Positions 34,501 to 45,667 of a DNA stretch of 64,000 nt are shown here, piece after piece (within the stretch, counting starts at the first letter, position 1; the number at the start of each line of letters is the position of its first letter). Both the position numbers and the translations under genes were made by a program. The notes beneath the pieces were generated by a model that made no database searches, was not told the origin of the DNA, and saw only the letters and a program-made list of their open reading frames with translations. Source of the DNA: Streblospio benedicti (lineage: Eukaryota > Annelida > Polychaeta > Spionida > Spionidae); contig CM032668.1 of NCBI GenBank assembly GCA_019095985.1, forward strand, positions 23,442,924-23,506,923, in the 5' to 3' direction.

Positions 34501-34994
34501 GGTAATAGCTAATAAAAAGTCTTATTTTGCTTGAAGTAGTGTGAAAAGTTCTTAATTTCTGTTTTTCATTGTTCATAGTTATTGTAATTTTTACTTTTTT
34601 TATGCATGTTTATATTGCCTTTGATAGAAATGCTATGAGAAAAGGATTTTATTATGACACCTTACGCTGCATACCAAATTCATTCAATTTTACATTGCTA
34701 TGAGAAAACGTGCATGAACTTCAAGTTGCATGGTTTAATTTTAGTAAAAGGTCTTAGTTTGCCTCCAGGGAGTTCTTACCAAAGTCTCATTTTGGTTCCC
34801 TAAAAAGTTGTAGACATACACCCTGTGAATCTGACCTTTGACCCTTGCTGACCCTCGCTGACCTCTGACCTGTGTTTTGCAGGTACTCGTGCTCGGTGTG
34901 TCACCAGCGCTTCTCCCAGACGCCGAGTCTGAGGCGCCACATGCGACGCCACACGGGGGAGAGACCGCACCAGTGCAAGGTGAACGCACGCACG

Positions 34995-35031
<37 letters not shown>

Positions 35032-38000
35032 GGTCAGGATGAGCCACTCGTCCGCTCGTATTGACTAGTAAAAACTAGTGGAGGACGATTGCTAGTTTTT
35101 AGAAACTGGTCCTTTTGACAAGGAGCAATTCTGAATAATTTGTCATACAGATATAGAGTTTGTACAAGGAGGACGAGTACATGTTTTGCTGGACGAGTAG
35201 ATATTTGAGGGTTACTACTACTTACTAGTCCTGCTGACTAGTAACACTTTTACACCTAATCTTGACCCTGCACACACACGCACGCATGCACACACACACG
35301 CACGCACACATGCACATGCACATCCGTTCACTTTTAAATATATATTTTTATGAATCGTGTAATGCCATGAAATGTTGTTTTTATCCTTTTCAAACAGTAA
35401 TACAGTGCATTATTTAGATCATATTATTAAACGAACAAAGATGATAATGTCTAGTACAAAAAAGATAATTTTATTTCAGATTATTTTCTAACCTTCTCTC
35501 CGTTACTAAATAGATCAATTGAATTCAGGTAAAAGTTTAGTTAAGTTAATTTATTTTTAGTTTTTAGTTTTAATTTATGTTATTTCATTGCATTTCTTTT
35601 AACATTTTTATTCATTTATTTTATTCCTTTTTAAAAGTGGCTCAGATTACAATATACAATATTAGCAAGTGATTTTGCCGTATTGTGATCTACTACATGT
35701 ATTTGTTTACTACATTTTTCTGATTGGAGATTAATCAAGATTCATATTGTAATTCTAGCTACCTATTGGGACCATGGTTTTGAGTTGCGGCAAGTCTTTC
35801 GCTGTTTTCTCAACAGCTTCGTTGCTCCGAATGAAACATCTCAGTTTGTCACATGACCGCCATGGTGGTTGCAGTCATGTGACAGAAGGGACGAGTAGAC
35901 GGGGGGGGTCGTAGCCTGCTGTCTCATGACTGCCGCCACATAGCTGTCATGTGATCAACTGCGGTGTTTCATTCGGCCCGACGAAGCTGTTGAAAAATCA
36001 TGGAAAGCCTTGCCACAGAGCAAAAACCATGGTTCCTATAGGTAGCTAGGATTATTCTTTAAATCATGAATAATAGAATCCAGGATGAGCCAAATATTCA
36101 TTCAAGATTCATATTTTTCTCCTTTAAAAAAAATGTTAAAAAAAAAATTAATTAAATTGGTCAACATTTCACAAGGCATGAAAATGGGCTGTTCCGTTAT
36201 AGCTTAAGGATCTGAAATATATACTGACAATACTCAAAATACACTCAATACTTTGGAAATTTATCTTCCATATTAGAATATGCTTTAATGTGAACATTTT
36301 GATACATAGATTTCTTATCGTTTACCATTGCTCTGATGGTGTGGACTTCGAGATTTGCTTTGTTTCTCTTCTGCTAGCATTCGTTCGTTACAGTTCATCA
36401 CGTGTATGTTGTTTAGGTGTGCCAGCGTTCGTTCATCACGTCCACCTGCCTGCACCTGCACATGCTGCGACACCAATCGCGCCGTCCGCTCGAGTGTGAC
36501 ATCTGCCACCAACGCTTCTACCAGGTACACGTGGAGCAGTGGCACTTGAACACCACATACCGTATTTATTCTTATTAGCGCACATGCCCCTTTAAGCGCA
36601 CCCCCTGTTTATACAGATAAAATATTATACAAATCTTTCTCTTTTTTGGCAAAGATTTCACTTCCAGCGCCATATTGTAAAACTATAACACGCCAGTATT
36701 TTTTCGGATTCGGATTACCACATAACCATCCCGGTGCGTTCTGATATCATGTTCTGTAGGGTCAAAGGGGTGTGCTTATTATTATTTTTTTTAACTTTGC
36801 TTGAATTAGTTTTTGTAAGCGCACTGTGCGCTTAAAAGAACAAATATGGTAATAGTATTGGCCTAACCAAATACATATGGCAATAATATCCGCGTTGGAT
36901 ATTTATAGTACAGACACTGTAACTAAGATGCGTATTTGTGGTTAGTACTGGCCCAACTATGTGTAATGGCTGGGACTAGAGCAGACTTGGCTATTACTGT
37001 AATTTGGGAAGTGTTGGGTGTTGGCTGTAGGTGCCAGTAAAAATAATGTAACACGTGGAGATATAATAAAATAGGTTTATGATACTAACACATCACACTG
37101 AATTCCAAATCTTTAAATGCAATTTGAGAATTTGATTATGGCCTCTTAAATATCAGGTCAGTGACCTAATTAGATCCCTAATAAGTAACATATCAGGTTT
37201 CTTACACCTAACATAAGACCATGATTCATTATACATTTACTACAAACACTGAACACACGTAAAACAGCTACACTCGCACCGCCATACACATGCACTGATG
37301 TTATGAGTAACGATAGACAGAAAAGAACTATCCATTTTGTCCATGCTCAAAGGGACTTGAAAATATGGGGTTCACTTATAGTTATTGGGATCCGATTCTA
37401 TCCCATGCCATGTAATTTTGTCATGTGTGCTGAAAATGTGTCACTATACGCAAAGAATATTCACCCAAAATTCCTTGGGGACTCCGATGATCTGTGTTGT
37501 TTATATTCGGCCAGAGGAACCACCTGACCACGCATCGGCGCACCCACACCGGAGAGCGTCCGTTCGGCTGCGACGCCTGCCAAAAACGCTTCACGCGAGC
37601 AGACGGACTCAGGCGTCACCGACGACTCGTGCACAAAGTGCCGCACGACCGTGAGTATATTTGACATGCCCGCGTACACACTCATACAAACACATGCATA
37701 CACACATGCATACATACATTGTGTGCTTCTGTGGCCGAGTCGTGGATAGGCAGTCGGACTCGTGACCAGAAGGTCGTGGGTTCGATTCTCGGTCAGGTCT
37801 GATGGTGGGTGTTGTGAAAACTTACCCCTAACAGGTTGCACACTGCTCCGTGGTACCTAAAAGTTAAATAGGTACAGGTAAGGCGAGTGAACGTTAATGT
37901 GAGTGATTAGCACGTCTGCGCTGCTACGGTAGCGATGTGCTGTACGCTCCCCGGGGGGAGTAGAGAAAGATATAGTGTGATAAGGATGCCAATGACCTGG

Positions 38001-39046
38001 TGTAAAATGTGAAGTCGTGAGAGCACTAGAATCATGACTATAAACCACTACATTTACATTTATTTATTTACATTTATATATGACATGCCACACCTATATT
38101 TATGTGAATATATATTGCACAGACTAAGAAACCAAGTAAACAATGTAAATATATAGATTATAATAGAAGTAGAAGATAGTCAGAAAATTTTGCATGTATT
38201 TTACGAAAAAAATATCCATGGATTTAGTAAGGAGCACTCAAAAGATATTCCACTAAAAATCCATAGTAGACCATGAATAACACGGATAAAAACTCACTAG
38301 ATACATGTATACAGGTATGAAAAGAACTTGATTTTCGCATTAACTATTGACATGAAACATTTAGTAAAAAAGATTGAAAATAATGTGAACACCTCTCATA
38401 CCATTTTAACTGTATAAATGAAGTGCAAGTTAGAATTGTGACAGATTCTAGCTGTAATCGATACAACTCCCTGTCAGATCTGATAAATGCTTTACCATGC
38501 ATATGGCTCCCGCATGTTTAGACCCATGTGAGAGGTTCCGTATTAACACCCATGTACTTTTGTCTCTTTTTTTTCACTCTATATGAGGGGATGGTTTAGG
38601 CATTTATTGATTTTTCTATAGAGTGACATCTATTACATTCCAGTAACTTTCCTTCTATATCAGGTTCATGGTGGCAGCCGGGTGACGTCACGCATCAACG
38701 CTCGGGCAGGCGGCCTAAGAAACCTACCATGCGTGACGTACGGCCCAAGAAACTAACCAAGAACGACTCACAGCCTGAAAAACCAACCAAGCATGACCCA
38801 CGGCCTGAGAAATCAGCAATGGGTGTTGCACTGCCTGATAAACCAACAAAGTGTGACACACGGCTCAAGAAACAAATCACACGCGACTCAAAGCACGAGA
38901 AATCAACCAAGCAATCACAGCCTAAGAAATCAACCAAGCATGACTCGCGGCCCGAGCGATCAAACACGTGTTCTTTGTGCGGTTTCAATTTCTCGCGGAT
39001 TGATGGACTGGAGAGACACCTGCGAAACGTGCACAAACAAACGTAG
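29083..39046 (+). CDS. C2H2 zinc-finger protein gene, seven exons, nine fingers
   Basis: Exons with matching phases: 29,083-31,536; 32,042-32,228; 33,940-34,114; 34,883-34,979; 36,417-36,524; 37,515-37,650; 38,664-39,046. Every junction keeps the frame (phases 0, 1, 2, 0, 0, 1) and uses GT-AG. The protein has an ~820-residue polar, acidic, probably disordered N-terminus, then nine C2H2 fingers, seven joined by short linkers (HTNEKPY, HTGERPH, HTGERPF), a Lys/Pro-rich repeat stretch and a last isolated finger. It is presumably a nuclear DNA-binding protein. No KRAB, BTB, ZAD or SET domain was recognised. Several introns cut through fingers, so the gene is an old multi-exon zinc-finger gene and not a retrocopy. 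Exon 1 is AT-rich in codon use whereas exons 3-6 are strongly G/C-ending. Orthology is unknown. Confidence 0.85.
31537..32041 (+). other. Optional intron, open in the exon 1 frame
   Basis: It is bounded by GTGAGT and TTGACTGCAG. Its 505 nt (not a multiple of three) contain no stop in the exon 1 frame and encode a Ser/Asn/Arg-rich stretch with three 22-residue repeats ([19 protein letters not shown] core). Retention would add 168 residues, then read exon 2 in a wrong frame and stop at 32,193 with no fingers. An indel between 32,033 and 32,070 is the alternative explanation. Confidence 0.6.
31807..32004 (+). repeat. Three 66-bp tandem repeats
   Basis: Units start AAGAAGCGTAACATTTCG; the second and third are nearly identical and the third ends with a few changes. 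In the exon 1 frame they encode 22 residues rich in Ser, Asn, Lys and Arg. Confidence 0.95.
32042..32228 (+). CDS. Zinc-finger gene exon 2: fingers 1 and 2
   Basis: The frame opens right after CAG at 32,041 (a stop lies just before it). Finger 1: CRIC...[14 protein letters not shown]; finger 2: CRLC...[14 protein letters not shown]. The exon ends GACAAAG|GTAAAT in phase 1. Confidence 0.85.
32279..32858. mobile_element. CAGGG-type MITE, enlarged by an insertion
   Basis: The ends are CAGGATCAGGATTAGG and GGCTAATCCTGACCCAG, the termini of the family at 47,177 and 56,133. Internal words CTCGTC/GACGAG occur near both ends. The middle (about 32,455-32,780) is foreign sequence. Confidence 0.7.
33359..33766. 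mobile_element. hAT-type non-autonomous element with 8-bp TSD
   Basis: Termini TAGGACTGCAACGATAC and GTATCGTTACAGGCCTA are inverted repeats, flanked by exact 8-bp duplications CTCTCTCA (33,351-33,358 and 33,767-33,774). Length is 408 bp. The 8-bp duplication and TAGGnnTGCAACG end are typical of hAT elements. There is no transposase; internal ATCGATATGATAG/TATCGCGATAC words are AT-rich palindromes. Confidence 0.92.
33851..33950 (+). repeat. Tandem copies of a splice acceptor plus exon start
   Basis: TTGTAG|GTCAGT occurs at 33,863, 33,901 and (as TCTGTAG|GTCAGT) 33,940, spaced 38 and 39 bp. After each, the sequence resembles the first ~25 bases of exon 3 (TGTGANTTTTG), decayed in the two upstream copies. 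Only the third leads into the open finger frame in the right phase. Confidence 0.8.
33940..34114 (+). CDS. Zinc-finger gene exon 3: fingers 3 and 4
   Basis: It starts in phase 1 (G|GT CAG TAT). Finger 3: [21 protein letters not shown]; linker HTNEKPYK; finger 4: [21 protein letters not shown]. The exon ends GTGAAGAA|GTGAGT in phase 2. Codons end strongly in G/C. Confidence 0.92.
34261..34404. repeat. Inverted repeat, ~60-bp arms
   Basis: The arm 34,261-34,324 (AATGGTCTGTTTTAGTGTGG...) pairs with 34,345-34,404, with a 20-bp loop. It is a foldback element in the intron between exons 3 and 4. Confidence 0.88.
34883..34979 (+). CDS. Zinc-finger gene exon 4: finger 5
   Basis: The acceptor is TGTTTTGCAG. 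Finger 5: [21 protein letters not shown], linker [10 protein letters not shown]. The exon ends TGCAAG|GTGAAC in phase 0, between the two cysteines of finger 6. Confidence 0.9.
34984..35028. repeat. (CGCA)n(CA)n microsatellite
   Basis: The run starts four bases after the exon 4 donor. The same run continues at 35,271-35,325 on the other side of an inserted MITE, so the MITE split one microsatellite. Confidence 0.92.
35029..35270. mobile_element. CAGGG-type MITE inserted in a CA microsatellite
   Basis: The ends GAGGGTCAGGATGAGCCACT and CTAATCTTGACCCTG form an imperfect terminal inverted repeat; internal CTCGTC/GACGAG words are present. Because the flanks are CA repeats on both sides, the duplication length cannot be read. 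Confidence 0.82.
35755..36049. repeat. Foldback element with ~130-bp arms, copy 1
   Basis: CTAGCTACCTATTGGGACCA at the left is the complement of TGGTTCCTATAGGTAGCTAG at the right, and pairing continues through CAACAGCTTCGTTGC and TCACATGACCGCCATGG. The centre contains GACGAGTAGACGGGGGG. A truncated relative is at 48,127-48,370. Confidence 0.88.
36417..36524 (+). CDS. Zinc-finger gene exon 5: finger 6 and start of finger 7
   Basis: The acceptor is TTGTTTAG. It completes finger 6 ([20 protein letters not shown]) and begins finger 7 ([10 protein letters not shown]|). It ends TACCAG|GTACAC in phase 0. Confidence 0.9.
36560..36849. mobile_element. MITE with CCGTATTTATTCTTATTAGC ends, TA target
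   Basis: Terminal inverted repeats CCGTATTTATTCTTATTAGC and its complement-like right end (GCGCTTAAAAGAACAAATATGG) are flanked by TA on both sides. Length is 290 bp. A second copy is at 57,340-57,637. A TA target suggests a Tc1/mariner-like mobiliser, which I cannot confirm. Confidence 0.85.
37515..37650 (+). CDS. Zinc-finger gene exon 6: fingers 7 (end) and 8
   Basis: It continues finger 7 with [11 protein letters not shown], linker HTGERPFG, then finger 8 [22 protein letters not shown]. It ends CACGACC|GTGAGT in phase 1. The acceptor TATATTCGGCCAG is weak in pyrimidines. Confidence 0.9.
37721..38050 (+). mobile_element. tRNA-derived SINE with intact A and B boxes
   Basis: The head reads GTGGCCGAGTCGTGGATAGG (A box, Ser/Leu tRNA-like) and, 34 nt on, GGGTTCGATTCTC (B box). 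The body follows, with a tail module TGCCAATGACCTGGTGTAAA and GAATCATGACTATAAACCAC. The tail module recurs at 52,621-52,705, 57,245-57,290 and 57,745-58,312. Confidence 0.88.
38051..38663. other. Remainder of zinc-finger intron 6
   Basis: AT-rich sequence with nothing recognised until the polypyrimidine tract and TATATCAG acceptor at 38,663. Confidence 0.5.
38664..39046 (+). CDS. Zinc-finger gene exon 7: Lys/Pro repeats and finger 9
   Basis: It starts in phase 1 and runs to a TAG at 39,044-39,046. About nine degenerate 10-residue units of the type [10 protein letters not shown] (30-bp DNA repeat) make a basic, flexible stretch, followed by a last finger [22 protein letters not shown] and KQT. 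The basic repeats could act as a nuclear-localisation or DNA-backbone-binding tail. Confidence 0.88.
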
Positions 39047-39284
39047 GAGGGAAAAATAGTACTGGATGAGTTTCAAACTTATTGATGACAAGTAGAAACA
39101 TACTCTGGTAATGTTTGAAAGTTTTTCAGTTCTATTTTGACCTCACATAAACAGTAGGAAATAAGACGGTAGTTTAGATATGAAAAAAAGAGGACTGTGC
39201 CAAATGAATAGTATTTTGGAAGCGTGAGGATTGAGGGACACAATGCATTCAGCGGAGAACCTATCATAATGTGCTCAATATGAG
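39047..39284. other. Probable 3' untranslated region of the zinc-finger gene
   Basis: AT-rich sequence directly after the stop. No unambiguous AATAAA was seen close by. Confidence 0.4.
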
Positions 39285-39324
39285 CAAAGATATTATAGAA
39301 CAAGCTTGTTCTATAATATCTTTG
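39285..39324. repeat. Perfect 40-bp palindrome
   Basis: CAAAGATATTATAGAACAAG is followed immediately by its exact reverse complement, with no spacer and centred on AAGCTT. Confidence 0.95.
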
Positions 39325-39626
39325 GTATGAGAGATTGTCGCAATGTTCTCAATGGTGAGAACATGTATTTCTTGGAGGATCACCATGTAGAGATGTTCCA
39401 CTGTGAACAGGGTTTGTTATTTTGGGTGAAAAATCACAATTTGTAGTCTTTTATATGATATGATTCGTACCTTAAACGATAACACGTTTAATGATTTTTA
39501 TTATGATTTATAAAAATCATGTTTTTTTTTGTCAATCCTGCATTCTGTCAAGTCTTGAAACGTAGATGTTTGTGTGGTTAATGTTTTATGAGTCTTTTTT
39601 TTTAATCAAAAGTAGACTAGGATGTG

Positions 39627-39808
39627 CAGTAGAAACGCGTCATCTCAAAGTTTAATATGTAGGGAGAAATACAGACTTTAATATGCTCGAACAACATTCG
39701 AACGACCATCCAATAACTGTTTATAATGTAGTTGAAGGGGAATGCAACTAGTCTTGAGATAACAGAACATTTGAGATAAGCAAATCGATATATCGCGATT
39801 CTACTTTG
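39627..39808. mobile_element. MITE, diverged copy of the 41,358 family
   Basis: It begins CAGTAGAAACGCGTCATCTC and ends near CGATTCTACTTTG, with the shared inner phrase GTTGAAGGGGAATGCAACTA and 'TTGAGATAACAGA'. The ends are worn. Confidence 0.65.
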
Positions 39809-41357
39809 TTCATACATCTTCATGCTTTTGTTTCGTTGAATGTACAATATTCATGAAATGAATTAGTTTTCTTTTGAAATCAATCTTGTTAGAATTATTT
39901 TATTGTAATGTGTAAATATAGTTTAGGTACAGAAATTAGTAAGAATAATGTCCAACCACAGTCACTCAAAGTAGTCAAATGGAAGCTTATGGCTGTAAAA
40001 CCTGTCTTCAGATATGGCTGTGGTAGAAATACGGGGTAGATATAAATATATATATAGGTAGATATGTGAGAGAAGGTATAGGAATTGCTCTATGTAGGAA
40101 GGTGTAGGAATTGCTTTTTTAAAGTTAAGAAAACTTGATCTGAACTACTTTTTGATGTAGTTCCATTGGTGGCATGGACTTGAGTCTGTCTGAACTGCTG
40201 TGCAATTTTTTGCCAAGCAGTCCAAGGTTTGAACCCCACCAGAGACTATGTGATATCGACCTTACCTGACTTGAAGTCTTAATGATATAATTACATATAA
40301 TGATGTATTCCAAGTCCAAAAAAATCAACATTATTTTGTATTATTTTTTAACTGATCAGTAGACTACATTATATACATAGCTACATTATGGATGGTATTT
40401 ACAAGTGAAAATATTCCTTTTATAAATAATTCATATACAGATGGTGCCTTGTTGCATTTTTGCCTGTGAATTGTCTTCCAGATTCATCTATGCAATTTTC
40501 ATGTTTCAAATTTGATTGATTGATTGATTGAATTTTATCAATTTTATCAATTTTCGGTGATAGTGGGTAAAATCTGATTACTGTGATTTTTGTTGCTTGT
40601 TTCAACAGATATTTAGGGAAATTTTTCCTCGAATCGTCAATTTCCGAATTCATGAAAAAAAAAACTTGAAGTGGGTTTTATTAAATTTTTATTGAGTGTA
40701 AAAAAGAAATATATTTACATTAATATATACAAAATGTTATTAAGCATTGTAGCTGATGATTTATGTTTACAAATTATATTAGATATTCTGTATATTTGGC
40801 CTACAGCAATATGTGCTGTAGGCCAAACTATACACTATTGATAATGTTTACAAAGGTTTGCATAGTTTTACATGGGCCAAGCATCGGAAGTTTGTATCTT
40901 TTGTATCGTAAATAGCACCATATATGACTGTGAATTGACCATGGAATTTAGGTTGAGAAATTGTTAATGTAGTGTGTGTGGGGGAGAGGGGGGGGCGCTT
41001 TTGCTTCAATGCTCTGATATTTGAAATGGTCCACAGTTTGGGCGGGCGTTTATATGAGGTGGGCTTTTGATCGGTTGTGTACAGTATATTGAACTGCCCC
41101 TATTCAATCCTGGTGCCTTGTAATTATGTAAAACTGAAGAAATAAGAAAAAAACGTTAATCAAAATGGCTGATTTATTTATATCATTGTTTTATATTCTG
41201 ATAGCACGTGTTCTTTTCAGATTATTGATACAATTTCTAATGGACATGTAAATAAATGTTAAAGCTGTTTTTAAAAATGTGATATAATAACAATTTGTTG
41301 AAATGATTCATTGATGGTGATATATTTATGTCTTCCAATTTGTATTTTTTCAAAGTA
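39809..41357. other. AT-rich intergenic DNA
   Basis: No gene is recognised. A short hairpin TTTGGCCTACAGCA-ATATG-TGCTGTAGGCCAAA lies at about 40,796-40,830, and a G-rich run (GGGGGAGAGGGGGGGGCGC) at about 40,979-40,998. Confidence 0.45.
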
Positions 41358-41551
41358 CAGTAGAGCCTTGCTATCTCAATACTGTGGGAAGAAAAGTAAA
41401 ATGCTCCAGATAGCGAGTTTTTTAGACAACCAACTGATTTTATACATGTTGTACAATCTATGTTCATGATGTGGTTGAATGGAAATGAAACTAACCTCAA
41501 GATAACAGATAATGTTATATTATGCAATATCGAGATAACAATTTTCTACTG
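41358..41551. mobile_element. MITE with pogo/Tigger-like ends, TA target
   Basis: Ends CAGTAGAGCCTTGCTATCTC and GAGATAACAATTTTCTACTG are inverted repeats flanked by TA on both sides (41,356 and 41,552). Length is 194 bp. CAGTAGAACCT-type termini and TA targets are typical of pogo/Tigger relatives. Confidence 0.82.
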
Positions 41552-42393
41552 TATATATAAAAAGGCAATCATATGTAGTTACTTTAATTTTGTCAATGCT
41601 GTAGATAGAGTACTACCTTTGTTATTTGTTAGCTTTTCACAAATTTGGTGAATGGGACGTCACATTTAAAGTTCATAACTGAGCTCGAAAGTATTATATC
41701 TTACATGTACAATGTCTTTTGTCCTTTGTCTTGTTATTTTGAGTGATTTTTGAGTAGGTTTTTTTTTGCTACTGAAGCAGGTGCTTATTTGCTGCACAAG
41801 TGAGTTGCTTCTCTGTAAAACAGACAAGAACTTTCTTACTTCTAGTGACAAGTTTTTGAGTAAATTACCCTTCCAAGACTGCTATATTTTATTAAAGAGT
41901 CACTAACTAATACACTAATTAATACCCCTACGTTGGACGGTTTTCTAAGTACATGTAAATTATTATCTTGGCCATCTTTTAATTTTTTTTCTGTTTCCAA
42001 ACATCTGCTATTCGAGTTTTTAATCTTGTCACGGAAGTGTGTTTCTGTTATTTGTTATTGCACCCTAAAGCAACTCCCTAATGACCCCTATATGGACTTT
42101 ATTTTTCTATTTGATTGGCACATAGCGAAAGTATAAAGACTCAGGAATTATTGGGTTGAAAATGAAATATTTTGATTTGCGTGGTTTATTTTCATCTTCA
42201 TTGTAAATTAAGCTCAGGAATTATTATTACATTATTATTAAAGATAGTAATATTTTAGTGTGTGTCTTTTATTGTCATTTTTATTGTAATTACATTATGA
42301 TTCTATGTACCTATATATAGAAATGCAATCAGGTTCATTAAAATGCTCCACTTGGTTTATATAATTATTTTTATTTATAACCTGCTTTCGAGG
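41552..42393. other. AT-rich intergenic DNA
   Basis: Nothing recognised. Confidence 0.4.
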
Positions 42394-42520
42394 CTGAAGT
42401 CTCCTTTTTCAAATTTGAAAAAAATTCTACCAACTGACAAACCTCCAAGGAGAGAACTTTATGTTGATCTCGATCATTTGGTAGAATGTTTTTTTTTGAA
42501 ATTTGAAAAGGATATTTCAG
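42394..42520. repeat. Inverted repeat, ~40-bp arms
   Basis: CTGAAGTCTCCTTTTTCAAA... (42,394-42,433) pairs with 42,478-42,520 (...TTTGAAAAGGATATTTCAG), with a 44-bp loop. Confidence 0.85.
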
Positions 42521-45414
42521 TCTTTAAAACAGTTAATAGATAAAAAGATGATTTTTACATTAAAACCTTTTGGTAATTTCTTCGAAGTTTTAGTAGCAGA
42601 ACAGAACAATGAACCTATAAATGATTGTAATCCATATTTGTGAAGCCTTTTATGCAAGCACCACCATTGATAGTGATTTTTTTTGGTTTTCTACTTGTGT
42701 GATGAATCTTAATTTCATCTGCCGAGAAGTTAAAAACTCTCAAGTTATTGCTTTAAAATTGTGTTCAAAAATAAGTTTAAAGTTGGGATTGAAATATCAC
42801 ACTTGAGCTGATGAATTTTAAGCATACGTTTGTTGATGATATAAAAGAACACATGATGTTCCACCTTATCAGACTTATGGCATGTTAACAGTGTGAGGCA
42901 TTCCTTTTCAATATTATTATAGACTTGTATCTAGATGATTATATTTGAAAAACATAGCATTAGAAGGCACAGGTTTGTTATTAGTGGAGTAGCGCGTAGT
43001 GAGTGTTATTTTAGTATAGAGGTTTGAATCAAATTATTTTCTGTTGACATGAGGTATCTGCTATGTTTGGGGTTTCATACTGTACAATGTAATGTGCAAT
43101 ACGGCCATATTTACTCTAGAAAAAAAGCAATGTCTTTATTTTTCAACAATTAAAAACAGTGTTCTATTTTGTTCGAACAAGTAAAAAAGCACACTTCATA
43201 TTGTAGTGGAAACTGTCTTATGTGAACACTTTCGGAAAAAGTGAAATGTTCACAATTATATTAAAAAAACCTCACTTTATATATGATATAATAGAGAAAG
43301 GGAGAAGTGAAGTGTCCACTTAAGACAGGCGTCCTTAAATGGGAGGTGTCCATATGTACAGGCAACAGTTTATTTGAATTTTTTTTTAGGATTCGCACAT
43401 TTTGTTTGGTTAAATGTAAAAAAGAGAAAATGAGAAAAACTTGTTCATTGAGACACAGTGTTGGCTTTGTGAATCTGACTTGATCATTCCAACAAAAAGT
43501 GATATGAAAATAAAACTATTCTGTTCGTTATCTTTTTATTTTATTTTTACTGCAGCTTGTTCTTGTTTGATTTGATATGTAATAAATTCATACATACTTT
43601 TATATGTATAGAAATAGAAAAATCAGTTGAAAACCTCTGAAATTTCTTCACACGCCCCTCTGTTCATTTGAAAATACAAGATGGCTTTCAATATAAAGAT
43701 TTTTAAACTAAAATACTCTGTTAAAAAGCTGCTACTAATTTTTTGTCGTAGTATAATAAAGTTCTAGGTAAGAACATCAAATATATGATTACATGTATCT
43801 ACACCATTATACGAATATGGTGCATGGTCCCCATGGTAACTTTTTTTTAATGATACAGCAAGTGTGAGTTCAATTGTAGCAGGTTTACTTGTATATAAAA
43901 AATTGATGCTGAAAATGATTCAGAATGTGCCTCTGAGCACATATGTACAGAATCTTGAGGAACAGAATGTCAAAATATTTCCAGCGTAGCATTTACGGGG
44001 TGGGGGTTGGGGGTCTGTGCCTGTGACACGCACATTCTGGATCCCCATGTCCTATAGAAAACTTGCCCCCCCCCCCCTTCCCCCAAATGCTTTTTCTAAA
44101 TAAACTTGGTGGTCATACAATAAGATTCCAGTCCACTATTTTCACACAGAGAACAGTGTTTCCCGTAAAAATAGTGCATGTTTTAATTGGTCCATTATTC
44201 TTACGAGTCAGTATTAATAGCTAACCCCAAATTGCGCACGCGCGTTAACATGATTTACATAGGTGATAAAATTAACGACACCTACATCTGTGTTTATTTT
44301 CTGTCAAAATATTTCTTCAAATAATTTTCGTACTTTAACCCACGATTTGTATGCAATTATCTCTGTGAGGTATGTATGGAAAGATAAATTAATTAGAACT
44401 TGTGTTTGGATAATCCGCATTTAAACGCACGGTATTTGACTGGAACAAAGATTTTCATTTGTTGACAGAATATTTATTGAAATGTCCACTTGACAAAAAA
44501 CCCATTCATGTGACATTTGATAATGAAAGTGATACTGGTATATATCTGAGAATATTGGATTGTTTTAACTAATACTATGAACCCATTTATTCTCATGATA
44601 TACCTCAGATTATCAGACTGAAAAAAAGATTGTCAGTAGAACGAATTATTATTACAAAGCAAAGGTAAACTTAGGATGATTATTCAGAAAGAAATACCTT
44701 TCTGAAGGCTTTTAATGTCATTTTGATATATATATTTATATAAAATTCTAGATATTTGTGTGTTTGTAGTATAACTTTGATTATTTTATTAATTGCAGTA
44801 TTTATTATTATAGCCTCGAGATTATAGCATGCCATCTTCTTGTAGTTTTACAACCTAGATCACCAATAGCTAAAACCGGCCACTCACATAAGCTTTGAAT
44901 TTTATGTCTGACAGGAAATTTGGTGACCTAGATTATATTACAGCTAGGGGAGCTCACGTCATACGTAAACTACTGGATTGTGTGAATGGTTGAACAGCTC
45001 GTGTGATTGATGCTCTATGATAAAAAGATTATGACAACTAAATGCGTAATGTGACTGCATCAGTATAAATAACCCATGAAATGCATTTCTAAAAGCACAA
45101 CATAACTGTAAAAAGCAAAACAAGAATAAGATTCTTAGAATCAATGAAGTGTGAATATATAAAGCTTCGGTCTGCTACAATTGGTGGCGACCCTTCGGCT
45201 ATTGTTATCTGGGTTAGTACAACAATAGATCTAGAAATCCTATTCAAGGGGAAAGTATTAACTTATCCTCCCTGTGCTTGCTCATTGAGAGGAAAAAAAA
45301 TCCTATGTGGATAGTGGGTTATCAGAAAAAAACCCACCTTGAGTGCAACTTACGTGCACTTGCTGCTGTTCTATAATTAGTCACCATGACTTGACGTGGA
45401 TTGTGTGGTTGTAG
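42521..45414. other. AT-rich DNA upstream of the LRRK1-type gene
   Basis: No gene is recognised. CACTTAAGACAGGCG/ACTGTCTTATGTGAACAC words at 43,210-43,350 suggest a decayed inverted-repeat element. 43,905-44,060 resembles 24,875-25,010. The 5' untranslated exon and promoter of the LRRK1-type gene should lie here, because the first coding exon is preceded by an acceptor; I could not place them. Confidence 0.4.
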
Positions 45415-45667
45415 AACTCCTCCATGGAGATGGAGGAAATGGCTGAGCCTGCTGTGCCGCGGGCGTCGTCTCCAAGCGAGTGGGACTACCCGGGCAAGAT
45501 GCTGCAGCAGGCGGCCATCTACAACAACACCGACTTCCTGGCGTCGCTGCTGCAGGGCGAGGAGCGGGAGAACATCAACGCGACGGACGCACACGGCCGC
45601 ACCGCGCTCTACACCGCCGTCACCAACAACAGCCTCGAGTGCGGACACATGCTGCTCCAGGCTGGAG
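45415..45667 (+). CDS. LRRK1: LRRK1-type exon 1 (ATG 45,424)
   Basis: The acceptor GGTTGTAG precedes it, so a 5' untranslated exon exists upstream. ATG at 45,424 begins [17 protein letters not shown]; the next in-frame ATGs at 45,430 and 45,442 would lose little. It encodes the first ankyrin unit ([26 protein letters not shown]) and ends GCTGGAG|GTATGC in phase 1. Confidence 0.88.

Noticed and set aside
34741-35027. Minus-strand Cys/Val-rich ORFs
   Set aside because: They come from the CA microsatellite and from the antisense of zinc-finger exon 4.
37725-37800. A functional tRNA gene with A and B boxes
   Set aside because: The head cannot fold as a complete cloverleaf with a normal acceptor stem, and it continues into a SINE body.
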